Positions 49,801-53,233 are shown, counted from the stretch's first letter. The stretch: DNA of 64,000 bases from Phallusia mammillata (GCA_003260075.1 QLIY01000030.1:1-64000), one strand, 5' to 3'. Program-made: numbers and translations. The notes: generated by a model from the sequence alone, not told the origin.

Positions 49801-52681
49801 TTCTACAAATCCCCGGCATGCTCATACCGCGAGGATGACGTCACAATGCTCAGGATGCTCAGCTCGCGTCGTTTTGCAACAAGTCGAAGCGGAAGAGAAG
49901 TACGGCCCCCGGGGCTATGTGCAGCCCTCGTTAGAATAAAACACGTCCGGTCGGATATAAATAAACACGGCAACTCGAACGAGCTCTTTCTCGCGCGTTT
50001 GTTCTGCAATCGGCGCGTGCTCAATTCTAGAACGCGTGAGGTTCATTTCGGGGTCGCGGAGAGAAAGGGGGGGATTGTGCATGGGCGGTTCCCGGTTCGG
50101 TTTTTGTGGCAAAATTTATTGACACGCCCAACATGTATACGTTGCTTTATAATTTTGAAATTGTTTCAAAGCAAGTTTGCCGGTTGCTTTATGAGCTTCG
50201 CGCAGTCAACCTTAAAACTTATCTTCTCTAAATGCCGAGATTGGTGCATTTTGATATAAGCTACGCCAATGAACATAAAGAACAAATGTAGCAAACTAAT
50301 TAAAAACCCGATTGTGTGCACATAATTTATATAAACCGACTTTGTATGACAAGAGAATACGCACTGTTTTCCATAAAAGCCAAAAACAATTGTTTAGATT
50401 TCGACTATTGTTTTGGCTTCCTTTATTATACCGTATTCTTCTAACGTAGACAAAATGGGTAAAACTTGCACAGAGATTTGCAAAACCTGCAGCGCAACAT
50501 TGGAAGGTGAAATTTATTGGACGTTGCTACGGGAAATCGAACGCAGAAACAATGGATAAAGAATGCGCGTGCGTTTGAGAAGAATGGAATCTTCTGTTTG
50601 CAAGTGTTGCCGCTGCGTTACGCCACACCGAACACAGAATAAAACAGCATTTGTTTCGAAAAGGTTCGATCTTTTGGGTGTGTACGCGATTATTTCTTTG
50701 ACATTAAGGTTTTTGACAATAAATTCTTTCTATCCAAGATGTAATTTTAATTAGAAATTGTACAAGAAAACTTCAAATAATGAAATTACGAGTATAGCCT
50801 AGATTGGAAAAAACTTTTTTAGGCATACGTCTGCGGTTGGATTCGAACTGCAAACCTTTGGGCTTTTCTTGATAACTTTTAAATATCGCGAGTTTGGTCA
50901 GAGACATAACCCACAGATGCTGAAGTGCATCGTGTGTATGCTTACGGCTTGATAGTTTTACAAAGCGTAGGTTTCGCTGACAAAAAATTTCCAAAATGCA
51001 GCAACAAAATAAACAAAGTAACTCACCAATCCCGAGCACACGGACAGAACCGCCTTGTGGTCAGGGTTTCCGTTCACGTGACCAGAGTAGAAACAATGAC
51101 GTGGCACACCCAGATACGCTCCCTTGAACCCTTCTTTCTCAGCGTTACCCATGTAGTGGAGGGTATAATTGGGAGCCAGGAACCCGTCGTAGGGGGTCAA
51201 ATGTAAATGGAACCTTTCCCCGAAGGCATCGAGCGAAAAATTTGCGAATCTATGATCCAAATGTTGCTGGTCGATAATATCGTCATCGTTTCGCGTATCG
51301 TTCCGGTATCGTCCCGGAATAAAGTCAAACATAGCGCGCCGTGTGACGTCATAATGGCTATATGCTTCGTCGCTGATTTCTCTTTTTCTTCGTCGTTCGC
51401 GCTTCGGATGTTCTTCGTTGGCGCGCTTCCGGAAGTGACGTCCGTGGTGGACCGGGTGTCCGGTCACGTGATGAAGACGGATCGGGACCACGAGTTGGTT
51501 GTCATGGAAACCGTGCGCGAGATTTTCTGAGCACCAAAGAGATATTATAGAACGTACGAATCGTTTGCGCGATTGTCGATTGTTTAGTACGAATGACAAA
51601 AACTGAAGACGTTATCGTTATGACGCCATAATGCATAGTGTACAGATAATACAGTGTGGGGCAAAAACACAAATATAGTTGTAATCTAGGGTTGACTGAA
51701 GGTCTAAGTTCGGTCAAGTTCGTTCATCAACATTCAAGGTCATTTATTACGTGTGCTGTGAATTTGAGCGCGCCACCGCAAATTCGCGCCGTGCTAGCCG
51801 CCAATCGACGTGTTTTCAAGGTAAGAACCCTCCCTGTTAGCCGGGCAGTGCTTGAAATTTAATTTCCAACCCCGGCGATTGAGTGAGAGCCCGGTCACCT
51901 CTCGCCCCAAGCTAGTAAGAATAATTGCCACCTGCTTGTAGTAAGTAGGGATTGACTTTCGTCGACAACTTCCTGAGATCGTGATTGTGACCGCTTGTTC
52001 ACACGTGACCTTGCGAAAGGACTGGGTTTTCAAGCGAGTTTTGCGCGTCCAAGCAAGCAAAGACATTTTGCAGAGTTTATGCTTTTATTTGAAATCTAGT
52101 ATGAAGCCCTACGCAATATACTATAAAACGTGAAATTAAGGGAATGTTTCAGTTCCAATTTGACCTTTGGGGCAATTCTCTTTCAGCTGAATAAAAAGTT
52201 GACCTCTTAACGAAAACGTAACGTCAGGCAGCCGAAAGCAGGGGTCAAAGTGAACATTATCACATGTTCAGATAGTGTGTTGCGCTCAAAGGTCAAGTTT
52301 GAAACGCAACAAGGGTAACTTTGGGTCATTGGTTCTTCGGTCAACGTTGCATAAGAGGACCTTTGGTTTATTCACACCCTTCACAGTCTGAGCGGGACAT
52401 AAATTAGCTGAATTTAATCCTTACGTCGTCACCGGGATACGAATCGCATTCACTTTAATCCTACCTTTTAACACGGACTGTCCTCCATTCGGCGCCTGAA
52501 ACTTCAGGGCGTCCAGTTTTGGCGCCACGCGGTCCTCGGTTTCCAACTTCGACGTCGTCCGACTGATTTCCTTTACGTTTGTGGCGCGCAATGTTACTGT
52601 ATGTTGACATAAACATAATAATCCGAATACAAGAGCCGATTGGGCGGCAGACGCAATGCTCTGTGTCCGCGTCTTGCGCAT
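2512..52681 (-). CDS. ADAMTS9/20: GON-domain ADAMTS metalloprotease, ADAMTS9/20 type (whole spliced gene)
   Basis: This is a secreted zinc metalloprotease of about 2,270 residues, assembled from 40 exons listed separately. The family acts in the extracellular matrix; ADAMTS9/20 and worm GON-1 cleave proteoglycans such as versican and support cell migration, and ADAMTS9 also has a secretory-pathway role. The domains in order are: signal peptide (about 1-35), propeptide (to about 423, ending RSRRKR), metalloprotease (HEIGH zinc motif near 575), disintegrin-like, TSR1, Cys-rich, spacer, TSR2-15 and GON (about 2070-2269). The GON domain, which among ADAMTSs is confined to ADAMTS9, ADAMTS20 and GON-1, decides the subfamily. 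Human ADAMTS9 and 20 are about 1,900 residues; the excess lies in the propeptide and two Thr-rich linkers. Splice phases match at every junction except around exon 25. Introns of 300-700 bp not listed separately show no gene, only simple AT-rich sequence and the repeats noted. ADAMTS9 and ADAMTS20 cannot be told apart here. Confidence 0.93.
2969..3073 (-). CDS. ADAMTS9/20: ADAMTS9/20 exon 39: GON domain
   Basis: Encodes [20 protein letters not shown], then [15 protein letters not shown] (family: G.F.INL.GTG......W). 35 codons, phase 0 to 0; acceptor TGTTTTAG, donor GTGAGT. Confidence 0.95.
3513..3604 (-). CDS. ADAMTS9/20: ADAMTS9/20 exon 38: GON domain
   Basis: Encodes [17 protein letters not shown], then [19 protein letters not shown]..-CPQ is a conserved GON motif. 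92 nt, phase 1 in, phase 0 out; acceptor TTTTGCAG, donor GTAATG. Confidence 0.95.
3835..4699 (+). repeat. direct duplication around a 10-base C run
   Basis: The copy at 3835-4257 recurs at 4269-4699 with a few substitutions and small indels, separated by ten C at 4259-4268. Allele-like divergence and the C filler suggest two haplotype contigs placed end to end instead of merged. Confidence 0.9.
4723..5007 (+). repeat. direct duplication around an 11-base C run
   Basis: About 136 bp starting TTAGTGAGTAAGG at 4723 recurs from 4871, with C run 4860-4870 between. The copies differ at only a few bases. Confidence 0.9.
5368..5501 (-). CDS. ADAMTS9/20: ADAMTS9/20 exon 37: GON domain
   Basis: Encodes [20 protein letters not shown], then [20 protein letters not shown]. 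Matches the GON segment C..NGSR.D.C.C......G...F.K.R.D...M.I. 134 nt, phase 2 in, phase 1 out; acceptor GTTGCAG, donor GTGAGT. Confidence 0.95.
6022..6116 (-). CDS. ADAMTS9/20: ADAMTS9/20 exon 36: GON domain
   Basis: A 95-nt exon encoding [17 protein letters not shown], then [10 protein letters not shown], the GON signature (YC.GM...P.EY.TL...ENFSE.Y). Phase 0 in, phase 2 out; acceptor TCCGCAG, donor GTAACG. Confidence 0.94.
6252..6488 (-). CDS. ADAMTS9/20: ADAMTS9/20 exon 35: TSR15 core and start of GON domain
   Basis: Encodes [16 protein letters not shown], then [10 protein letters not shown] closing TSR15. The GON domain starts with TSCRHLKAQ and [15 protein letters not shown]. 79 codons, phase 0 to 0. 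The acceptor is TTCTTACAG and the donor GTTGAA, which is non-ideal but required by the phase of exon 36. Confidence 0.93.
6832..7017 (-). CDS. ADAMTS9/20: ADAMTS9/20 exon 34: TSR14 core and TSR15 tryptophan motif
   Basis: Encodes [16 protein letters not shown], then [20 protein letters not shown] with SQ at the end. 62 codons, phase 0 to 0; acceptor TGTCTCAG, donor GTGCTT (weak). Confidence 0.92.
7263..7442 (-). CDS. ADAMTS9/20: ADAMTS9/20 exon 33: TSR13 core and TSR14 tryptophan motif
   Basis: Encodes [16 protein letters not shown], then [19 protein letters not shown]. 60 codons, phase 0 to 0; acceptor TCATACAG, donor GTAAAC. The acceptor lies next to a TGACGTCA palindrome. Confidence 0.94.
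7901..8071 (-). CDS. ADAMTS9/20: ADAMTS9/20 exon 32 copy: probable false duplicate
   Basis: Same 57 codons as 8377-8547 apart from one residue (CNVTDC for CNVTEC), with the same splice sites and the same flanking intron. The copy lies within a roughly 465-bp direct duplication joined by a 10-base C run. It keeps the frame, so automatic annotation would include it and give 16 TSRs. Counting it once gives 15, as in vertebrate ADAMTS9 and 20. Confidence 0.75.
8377..8547 (-). CDS. ADAMTS9/20: ADAMTS9/20 exon 32: TSR12 core and TSR13 tryptophan motif
   Basis: Encodes [16 protein letters not shown], then [18 protein letters not shown] and WKLEDWER. 57 codons, phase 0 to 0; acceptor CCGACAG, donor GTACGT. 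A nearly identical copy lies at 7901-8071 beyond a 10-base C run. I take one of the two as the real exon and the other as an assembly duplicate. Confidence 0.93.
8777..8953 (-). CDS. ADAMTS9/20: ADAMTS9/20 exon 31: TSR11 core and TSR12 tryptophan motif
   Basis: Encodes [16 protein letters not shown], then [17 protein letters not shown]. 59 codons, phase 0 to 0. Acceptor CATCACAG; the donor AAG/GTCAGA is weak but is the only one that keeps the phase. Confidence 0.91.
8954..10046. other. ADAMTS9/20: intron 30
   Basis: Holds a direct duplication around a C run and, near the exon 30 end, a tRNA-like fragment: minus strand GGGTTCGAATCCC at about 9898-9912. A TGACGTCA lies at 9941-9948. No gene seen. 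Confidence 0.6.
9238..9677 (+). repeat. direct duplication around a 10-base C run
   Basis: ATTTGTGTTGTGTAC starts copies at 9238 and 9464. C run 9454-9463 separates them, and they differ by a few substitutions. Confidence 0.9.
10047..10223 (-). CDS. ADAMTS9/20: ADAMTS9/20 exon 30: TSR10 core and TSR11 tryptophan motif
   Basis: Encodes [16 protein letters not shown], then [13 protein letters not shown] and WRKGAWGS. 59 codons, phase 0 to 0; acceptor AATTACAG, donor GTACGA. CSKSCS replaces the usual CG with CS. Confidence 0.92.
10378..10536 (-). CDS. ADAMTS9/20: ADAMTS9/20 exon 29: TSR9 core and TSR10 tryptophan motif
   Basis: Encodes [16 protein letters not shown], then [18 protein letters not shown]. 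53 codons, phase 0 to 0; acceptor TTTGCAG, donor GTACGT. Confidence 0.94.
10814..10927 (-). CDS. ADAMTS9/20: ADAMTS9/20 exon 28: linker and TSR9 tryptophan motif
   Basis: Encodes [16 protein letters not shown], then [12 protein letters not shown]. 38 codons, phase 0 to 0; acceptor TCTCGTAG, donor GTAAGT. It finishes the linker after the Thr tract and restores the W..G.WS motif. Two TGACGTCA palindromes lie in this exon. Confidence 0.85.
10967..11214 (+). repeat. direct duplication around a 10-base C run
   Basis: About 118 bp starting AGCAGTTTACCCTGG at 10967 recurs at 11095, with C run 11085-11094 between. It lies in intron 27. Confidence 0.9.
11353..11736 (-). CDS. ADAMTS9/20: ADAMTS9/20 exon 27: TSR8 core and long Thr-rich mucin-like linker
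   Basis: Encodes [16 protein letters not shown], then [10 protein letters not shown]. About 80 residues follow, mostly Thr with some Ala, Ser and Pro. Such a tract would be heavily O-glycosylated and extended. I end the exon at ACG/GTAAAA in phase 0 (384 nt). The open frame runs on to 11299, but the next exon continues in phase 0. The donor is moderate, so the 3' edge is less certain than the 5' edge. Confidence 0.82.
12084..12260 (-). CDS. ADAMTS9/20: ADAMTS9/20 exon 26: TSR7 core and TSR8 tryptophan motif
   Basis: Encodes [16 protein letters not shown], then [20 protein letters not shown]. 59 codons, phase 0 to 0; acceptor TTTCTCAG, donor GTGAGT. The ending WRTGSWTK is nearly the same as exon 25's WRTGSWTQ. 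Confidence 0.94.
12651..12680 (-). other. tRNA T-arm-like sequence at the start of intron 25
   Basis: Starting at the donor, the minus strand reads GTTGGTAACTTTGCGTCGCG and continues GGTTCGAATC. GGTTCGAATC is a pol III B-box/T-loop consensus. There is no complete tRNA: the acceptor and D arms are absent. Confidence 0.55.
12681..12917 (-). CDS. ADAMTS9/20: ADAMTS9/20 exon 25: Thr-rich linker, broken frame, TSR7 tryptophan motif
   Basis: The exon enters in phase 1 as EPTTTTTR. A 70-base C run (plus strand) follows, then [16 protein letters not shown] and finally [11 protein letters not shown]. The Thr codons before and after the run are in different frames. The exit must be phase 0 to join exon 26, but the length as given (237) leaves phase 1. 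So the run has the wrong length by one base modulo three, or stands for other sequence, most simply more Thr codons. Confidence 0.75.
12827..12896. repeat. 70-base C run inside exon 25
   Basis: An uninterrupted C homopolymer between two Thr-codon (ACN) tracts of the minus-strand exon. Its length does not keep the reading frame between the flanks. Polyglycine or polyproline readings through it are artefacts. It is probably a filled gap in a low-complexity Thr-coding microsatellite. Confidence 0.9.
13120..13366 (-). CDS. ADAMTS9/20: ADAMTS9/20 exon 24: TSR6 core and acidic linker
   Basis: Encodes [16 protein letters not shown], then [12 protein letters not shown] linker rich in Ser, Asp and Glu follows and ends YTSTTSG. 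Unlike its neighbours it has no Trp motif for the next repeat and ends in phase 1. The Thr-rich linker in exon 25 follows. 247 nt. Confidence 0.88.
13877..14041 (-). CDS. ADAMTS9/20: ADAMTS9/20 exon 23: TSR5 core and TSR6 tryptophan motif
   Basis: Encodes [16 protein letters not shown], then [17 protein letters not shown]. 55 codons, phase 0 to 0. The usual CS is CM here. Acceptor CCCACAG, donor GTAAGT. Confidence 0.93.
14408..14436 (-). other. tRNA T-arm-like sequence at the start of intron 22
   Basis: Starting at the donor, the minus strand reads GTAAGTTTGGTGTCGTGA and continues GTTCAAATCCC. The B-box-like part begins 14 nt after the splice site. No complete tRNA can be drawn. Confidence 0.5.
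14437..14601 (-). CDS. ADAMTS9/20: ADAMTS9/20 exon 22: TSR4 core and TSR5 tryptophan motif
   Basis: Encodes [16 protein letters not shown], then [18 protein letters not shown]. 55 codons, phase 0 to 0; acceptor TTCACAG, donor GTAAGT. TSR5 lacks the second Trp of the W..W motif. The following intron begins with a tRNA-like T-arm sequence. Confidence 0.93.
14681..14836 (-). CDS. ADAMTS9/20: ADAMTS9/20 exon 21: TSR3 end and TSR4 tryptophan motif
   Basis: Encodes [20 protein letters not shown], then [19 protein letters not shown]. It closes TSR3 and supplies the W..G.WS of TSR4; the next exon begins with the CSRTCG core. 52 codons, phase 0 to 0. This is the first exon of the phase 0-0 TSR series. 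Confidence 0.9.
15023..15098 (-). CDS. ADAMTS9/20: ADAMTS9/20 exon 20: TSR3, first part
   Basis: Encodes [20 protein letters not shown], then [18 protein letters not shown] is a TSR core (R replaces Ser/Thr at the fucosylation position). 76 nt, phase 2 in, phase 0 out. Confidence 0.9.
15238..15344 (-). CDS. ADAMTS9/20: ADAMTS9/20 exon 19: end of TSR2
   Basis: Encodes [20 protein letters not shown], then SCNARCQLK. The Cys spacing fits the second half of TSR2. 107 nt, phase 0 in, phase 2 out. Acceptor CTCTTTAG, donor GTAAGT. Confidence 0.9.
15716..15859 (-). CDS. ADAMTS9/20: ADAMTS9/20 exon 18: spacer end and TSR2 start
   Basis: Encodes [20 protein letters not shown], then [20 protein letters not shown]. 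The first part ends the spacer (Y.YNVPI); the second opens TSR2. CSRVCN lacks the Ser/Thr needed for O-fucosylation. 48 codons, phase 0 to 0; donor GTATGC. Confidence 0.93.
16275..16309 (-). other. tRNA T-arm-like sequence at the start of intron 17
   Basis: Starting at the donor, the minus strand reads GTAGGTGATCTGAACTTT and continues GTGGGTTCGAATCCCAC. The last part forms a perfect 5-bp T-arm stem (GTGGG/CCCAC) with a TTCGAAT loop. Confidence 0.6.
16310..16500 (-). CDS. ADAMTS9/20: ADAMTS9/20 exon 17: spacer domain
   Basis: Encodes [18 protein letters not shown], then [19 protein letters not shown] and GLDIIVEV. The family pattern YLLNGN......Y.GS...E.. is clear. 191 nt, phase 1 in, phase 0 out. 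The intron that follows begins with a tRNA T-arm-like sequence (separate entry). Confidence 0.92.
16943..17159 (-). CDS. ADAMTS9/20: ADAMTS9/20 exon 16: Cys-rich end and spacer start
   Basis: Encodes [20 protein letters not shown], then [12 protein letters not shown] and the spacer strand [17 protein letters not shown]. It matches the family core GCD...S....D.CG.C.GDNS.C and IPAGA. Phase 0 in, phase 1 out. Confidence 0.95.
17249..17560 (+). repeat. direct duplication around a single n
   Basis: The 155-bp copy at 17249-17404 recurs at 17406-17560 with one base difference in a T run. The only ambiguous base of the window, at 17405, sits between them. It lies in intron 15. Confidence 0.93.
17740..17877 (-). 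CDS. ADAMTS9/20: ADAMTS9/20 exon 15: Cys-rich domain, second part
   Basis: Encodes [17 protein letters not shown], then [20 protein letters not shown], the conserved V.DGTPC......C..G.C signature. 46 codons, phase 0 to 0. The acceptor is ATTTACAG and the donor GTTTGA, a weaker donor than its neighbours. Confidence 0.93.
18245..18382 (-). CDS. ADAMTS9/20: ADAMTS9/20 exon 14: Cys-rich domain, first part
   Basis: Encodes [19 protein letters not shown], then [16 protein letters not shown]. The FR.EQC and W.P.Y.G motifs are the start of the ADAMTS Cys-rich domain. 46 codons, phase 0 to 0. Confidence 0.94.
18605..18668 (-). CDS. ADAMTS9/20: ADAMTS9/20 exon 13: end of TSR1
   Basis: A 64-nt exon encoding [20 protein letters not shown], the conserved second half of TSR1 (P..GG.YC.G.R.....CN). 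Phase 2 in, phase 0 out. Acceptor TTTCCAG, donor GTAGGA. Confidence 0.94.
19350..19495 (-). CDS. ADAMTS9/20: ADAMTS9/20 exon 12: end of disintegrin-like domain and TSR1
   Basis: Encodes [13 protein letters not shown], then the first thrombospondin repeat [20 protein letters not shown]. The WxxW and CSRTCG motifs are the known C-mannosylation and O-fucosylation sites of TSRs. Phase 0 in, phase 2 out. Acceptor TTCAACAG, donor GTAAGT. Confidence 0.95.
19910..20020 (-). CDS. ADAMTS9/20: ADAMTS9/20 exon 11: disintegrin-like domain, second part
   Basis: Encodes [19 protein letters not shown], then [11 protein letters not shown]. It matches the invariant C..LWC and P.ADGT.C motifs of ADAMTS disintegrin-like domains. 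37 codons, phase 0 to 0. The acceptor is GTTTCAG and the donor GTGAGA. Confidence 0.95.
20117..20245. mobile_element. short hAT-like non-autonomous element
   Basis: 129 bp with near-matching terminal inverted repeats (CAGTGGTCGGCAAC and, inverted, CAGTTGTCGTCAAC). It is flanked by an exact 8-bp target duplication TGTTAGAC at 20109-20116 and 20246-20253. hAT transposons make 8-bp duplications and have CAG-starting ends. No transposase; it sits in intron 10. Confidence 0.88.
20254..21961. other. ADAMTS9/20: remainder of intron 10
   Basis: Apart from the 70-bp repeat units, this is intronic sequence. An open frame of 120 codons at 21138-21500 on the plus strand shows no similarity I recognise. 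No gene called. Confidence 0.5.
20641..20790 (+). repeat. two units of the dispersed 70-bp repeat
   Basis: GACTTTGCAAGCTTAAAGCG at 20656 and a diverged copy at 20726 are exactly 70 bp apart. Each is followed by GAGCTTCGTGCAGTCAA-like sequence. Same family as the array at 59757-60200. Confidence 0.8.
21962..22103 (-). CDS. ADAMTS9/20: ADAMTS9/20 exon 10: disintegrin-like domain, first part
   Basis: Encodes [15 protein letters not shown], then [17 protein letters not shown], the linker and start of the disintegrin-like domain (family: GYGECLL...QCELIFG). Phase 2 in, phase 0 out. The acceptor is CTTTCAG and the donor GTGAGA. Confidence 0.93.
22104..23866. other. ADAMTS9/20: intron 9, no gene seen
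   Basis: AT-rich with a somewhat GC-richer part at about 22560-22900 that lacks a convincing frame. A TGACGTCA lies at 23517-23524. Confidence 0.5.
23867..24016 (-). CDS. ADAMTS9/20: ADAMTS9/20 exon 9: third zinc ligand and Met-turn
   Basis: Encodes [11 protein letters not shown], completing HExxHxxNxxHD, then NVMSPTLD with the Met-turn, and [15 protein letters not shown] at the end of the catalytic domain. 150 nt, phase 2 to 2. The acceptor is TTATTTAG and the donor GTAAGT. The upstream 'exon' sequence suggested by an open frame to 24072 is intronic. Confidence 0.95.
24101..24547. mobile_element. hAT-like non-autonomous element in intron 8
   Basis: 447 bp with ends CAGCGGTTCTCAACC and, inverted, CAGTGTTACTCAACC. 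Sub-terminal stretches read GCGACC and GGCGACCCCC, as in many hAT families. The flanks TCCTAAGA and TCTTAAGA match 7 of 8. No transposase frame inside. Confidence 0.85.
24541..24879 (+). repeat. direct duplication around an 11-base C run
   Basis: The copy at 24541-24702 recurs from 24714, separated by C run 24703-24713. The right copy begins inside the 3' end of the hAT element. Confidence 0.9.
25350..25455 (-). CDS. ADAMTS9/20: ADAMTS9/20 exon 8: zinc-binding HEIGH motif
   Basis: Encodes [10 protein letters not shown], then [22 protein letters not shown]. The first two zinc-binding His and the catalytic Glu are present (HExxH). The exon ends CACGA in phase 2 before GTAAGT, so the next residue is Glu, giving HEIGHE. 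The third His is in exon 9. Confidence 0.95.
25456..27588. other. ADAMTS9/20: intron 7, no gene seen
   Basis: About 2.1 kb without coding signal. A few AAGGTCA-type half-sites lie near 25730-25775, and there is a B-box-like GGATTCGAAC near 26083. Confidence 0.5.
27589..27629 (-). CDS. ADAMTS9/20: ADAMTS9/20 exon 7: 41-nt micro-exon of the metalloprotease domain
   Basis: This short exon encodes [13 protein letters not shown], matching the family motif DICR...CDTLGLA. Phase 2 in and phase 1 out fit both neighbours. The acceptor is ATTTTCAG and the donor GTAAGT. It is too short for an ordinary ORF scan and was found by homology and phase. Confidence 0.92.
27630..31538. other. ADAMTS9/20: intron 6, no gene seen
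   Basis: About 3.9 kb. Only short non-similar frames; a TGACGTCA at 30441-30448 is followed by a short alternating CG run (CGCGCGCGCG, about 30461). Confidence 0.5.
31539..31663 (-). CDS. ADAMTS9/20: ADAMTS9/20 exon 6: metalloprotease domain
   Basis: The 125-nt exon encodes [20 protein letters not shown] and then [10 protein letters not shown], the FC.WQ and HHDTAVLLT signatures of ADAMTS catalytic domains. Phase 0 in, phase 2 out. The acceptor is TTTCAACAG and the donor GTGAGAG. Confidence 0.94.
31664..34952. other. ADAMTS9/20: intron 5
   Basis: About 3.3 kb. It holds a direct duplication around a C run near its 3' end and a stretch with TTTACCCCAC/TTTTACCCCAC motifs at 34008-34105, a style I associate with ascidian introns. 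No gene seen. Confidence 0.5.
34535..34733 (+). repeat. direct duplication around a 10-base C run
   Basis: TGTTCTTTCACAAAGCG begins copies at 34535 and 34644, joined by C run 34634-34643. The copies differ by one indel of about nine bases, as alleles do. Confidence 0.9.
34953..35042 (-). CDS. ADAMTS9/20: ADAMTS9/20 exon 5: metalloprotease domain
   Basis: Exactly 30 codons, phase 0 to 0: [20 protein letters not shown] followed by [10 protein letters not shown]. It matches the conserved helix and strand region (YRDPSIGN-like) of ADAMTS catalytic domains. The acceptor is TTGTTCAG and the donor GAG/GTAAGA. Confidence 0.94.
36978..37291 (+). repeat. direct duplication around a 10-base C run
   Basis: ACGCTTCTGATTGAG begins copies at 36978 and 37139. 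C run 37129-37138 lies between. Few substitutions. Confidence 0.9.
39123..39414 (+). repeat. diverged 147-bp tandem duplication
   Basis: AGACGCATAAAACGC starts units at 39123 and 39270. They share CAATTCCCACATGAT-like blocks but differ by many substitutions and indels. No C run is present, so this looks like a genuine older duplication. Confidence 0.75.
40595..41061 (-). CDS. ADAMTS9/20: ADAMTS9/20 exon 4: propeptide end, furin site, start of metalloprotease
   Basis: This 467-nt exon (phase 1 in, phase 0 out) holds the basic C-terminal part of the propeptide and the furin site RSRRKR. The first metalloprotease strand follows: [13 protein letters not shown], then [13 protein letters not shown]. 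In its middle is a run of 46 C on the plus strand, read as about 15 glycines. The run keeps the frame but looks like filler rather than real sequence. The acceptor is TTTCTTAG and the donor GTAAGT. Confidence 0.9.
40831..40876. repeat. 46-base C run inside exon 4
   Basis: This is an uninterrupted C homopolymer, encoding polyglycine on the minus strand inside the propeptide. The flanks are ordinary Arg-rich coding sequence with no Gly or GGN bias, which argues against slippage from a glycine tract. No flanking duplication was seen. It is either a real G/C tract or a filled assembly gap; I favour the second. Confidence 0.9.
41062..46219. other. ADAMTS9/20: intron 3
   Basis: About 5.2 kb. It holds AAGGTCA/TGACCTT half-sites near 43508-43600, an inverted copy of the dispersed motif near 43944, and diverged 70-bp repeat traces at about 44945-45140. 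No gene seen. Confidence 0.5.
46220..46409 (-). CDS. ADAMTS9/20: ADAMTS9/20 exon 3: propeptide, middle part
   Basis: The exon reads [17 protein letters not shown], the conserved segment after the propeptide CSGL motif, then an acidic stretch and PHRIFKRSS. The acceptor is TTTGCAG and the donor AAAG/GTACGT. The exon is 190 nt, phase 0 in and phase 1 out, matching exons 2 and 4. Confidence 0.92.
46410..51026. other. ADAMTS9/20: intron 2
   Basis: About 4.6 kb. It holds a diverged repeat of about 140 bp at 47450-47815 and a GC-richer stretch at about 49800-50110. A 209-codon open frame on the plus strand (49630-50259) runs into a repeat and is rejected as a gene. Confidence 0.5.
47450..47815 (+). 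repeat. diverged tandem repeat of about 140 bp
   Basis: Blocks like TTATTCAAATAGAATC...ACAAAG.C.GTG.C.CC recur near 47450, 47635 and 47770; ACAAGTTTATA recurs about 140 bp apart. Divergence is high, so unit borders are approximate. Confidence 0.5.
51027..51526 (-). CDS. ADAMTS9/20: ADAMTS9/20 exon 2: propeptide
   Basis: This 500-nt exon (phase 1 in, phase 0 out) carries the N-terminal propeptide. [10 protein letters not shown] followed by AVLSVCSGL is the conserved ADAMTS propeptide signature. Before it come two very basic stretches, FRKR and RERRRKR, which look like early furin-type sites. After them come acidic residues and the sequon NYT. Acceptor CTCAG and donor GTGAGT are both good. Confidence 0.93.
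51527..52464. other. ADAMTS9/20: intron 1
   Basis: 938 bp, holding a cluster of nuclear-receptor-type half-sites (separate entry). Otherwise unremarkable. Confidence 0.6.
52161..52343. promoter_or_regulatory. cluster of nuclear-receptor half-sites in intron 1
   Basis: Six AGGTCA-type half-sites occur in about 180 bp: TGACCTT (52161), TGACCTC (about 52200), GGGGTCAAAG (52241), AAAGGTCAAG (52288), GGGTCA (52323) and GGTCA (52339). Both orientations occur and no single spacing dominates. First introns often hold enhancers. Motif evidence only. Confidence 0.3.
52465..52681 (-). CDS. ADAMTS9/20: ADAMTS9/20 exon 1: start codon, signal peptide
   Basis: The exon encodes about 72 residues beginning MRKTRTQS, with a hydrophobic stretch [11 protein letters not shown] typical of a signal peptide. 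It ends with a donor after AAAAG in phase 1. An in-frame ATG lies 23 codons upstream (52748-52750). I chose the downstream ATG because it puts the hydrophobic core at the usual distance from the N-terminus. The phase joins exactly to exon 2 (G plus AA makes GAA). Confidence 0.8.
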
Positions 52682-52721
52682 GATCGAGGTCCAGCTCAAA
52701 ATCTTGCGGGAAATACTACTC

Positions 52722-52730
52722 CACTTCCGG
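52722..52730. promoter_or_regulatory. ETS-like site just upstream of the start codon
   Basis: The plus strand reads CACTTCCGG, so the minus strand reads CCGGAAGTG, about 40 bases before the chosen ATG. ETS-family factors bind GGAA cores of this form, and such sites are common in animal core promoters and 5' UTRs. A splice-acceptor-like TTTTGTCTACAG lies about 45 bases further upstream on the minus strand. It could mark a 5' UTR intron or a trans-splice site. No TATA box was recognised. This is motif evidence only. Confidence 0.25.
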
Positions 52731-53233
52731 CGGAAAATAAAATTAATCAAAATCCTTGTCTGTAGACAAAATTGCTGAATCCTCTTGATAAAATCCCTTT
52801 ACACTGTCGGATGAGAGGAACGTCGTTGTCCGAAACAAACTGCCCACTTCCAAGGCACCCAAGTGATTTCTATCATTCTATCACATTGCCAGATAAGGTT
52901 GACAAGCCGCAATAAAAGTAATCACCTAAGTGGACTTATTATCACACACACTCAAGTGCTTGTTCCTCAGCCAGTGGTCAGTGTAATCCCCGATTGAGTG
53001 AATTCAGCAAGAAACTCGACTTATCAGCTCCGCTAATGGCCGGTGTCACCGATATCAGCCGATCCCACTCTATTCTGCTACCAAACTGGCCCGGGCTGAA
53101 ACAAAACACAAACGACGTTACATTGTTAAGTCATACTGGTCACAGCATTAAGGCCTAATATTAGAATTTCCGAGTAAGTCTTGCTCGGTTGGACGAATAG
53201 CGCTGACAAACGCTTTCAAAACTTTGCATTCTA

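Noticed and set aside
49630..50259. 209-codon plus-strand open frame in intron 2
   Set aside because: No similarity I recognise; it runs into the dispersed 70-bp repeat and sits in a GC-richer stretch where stops are rarer by chance.
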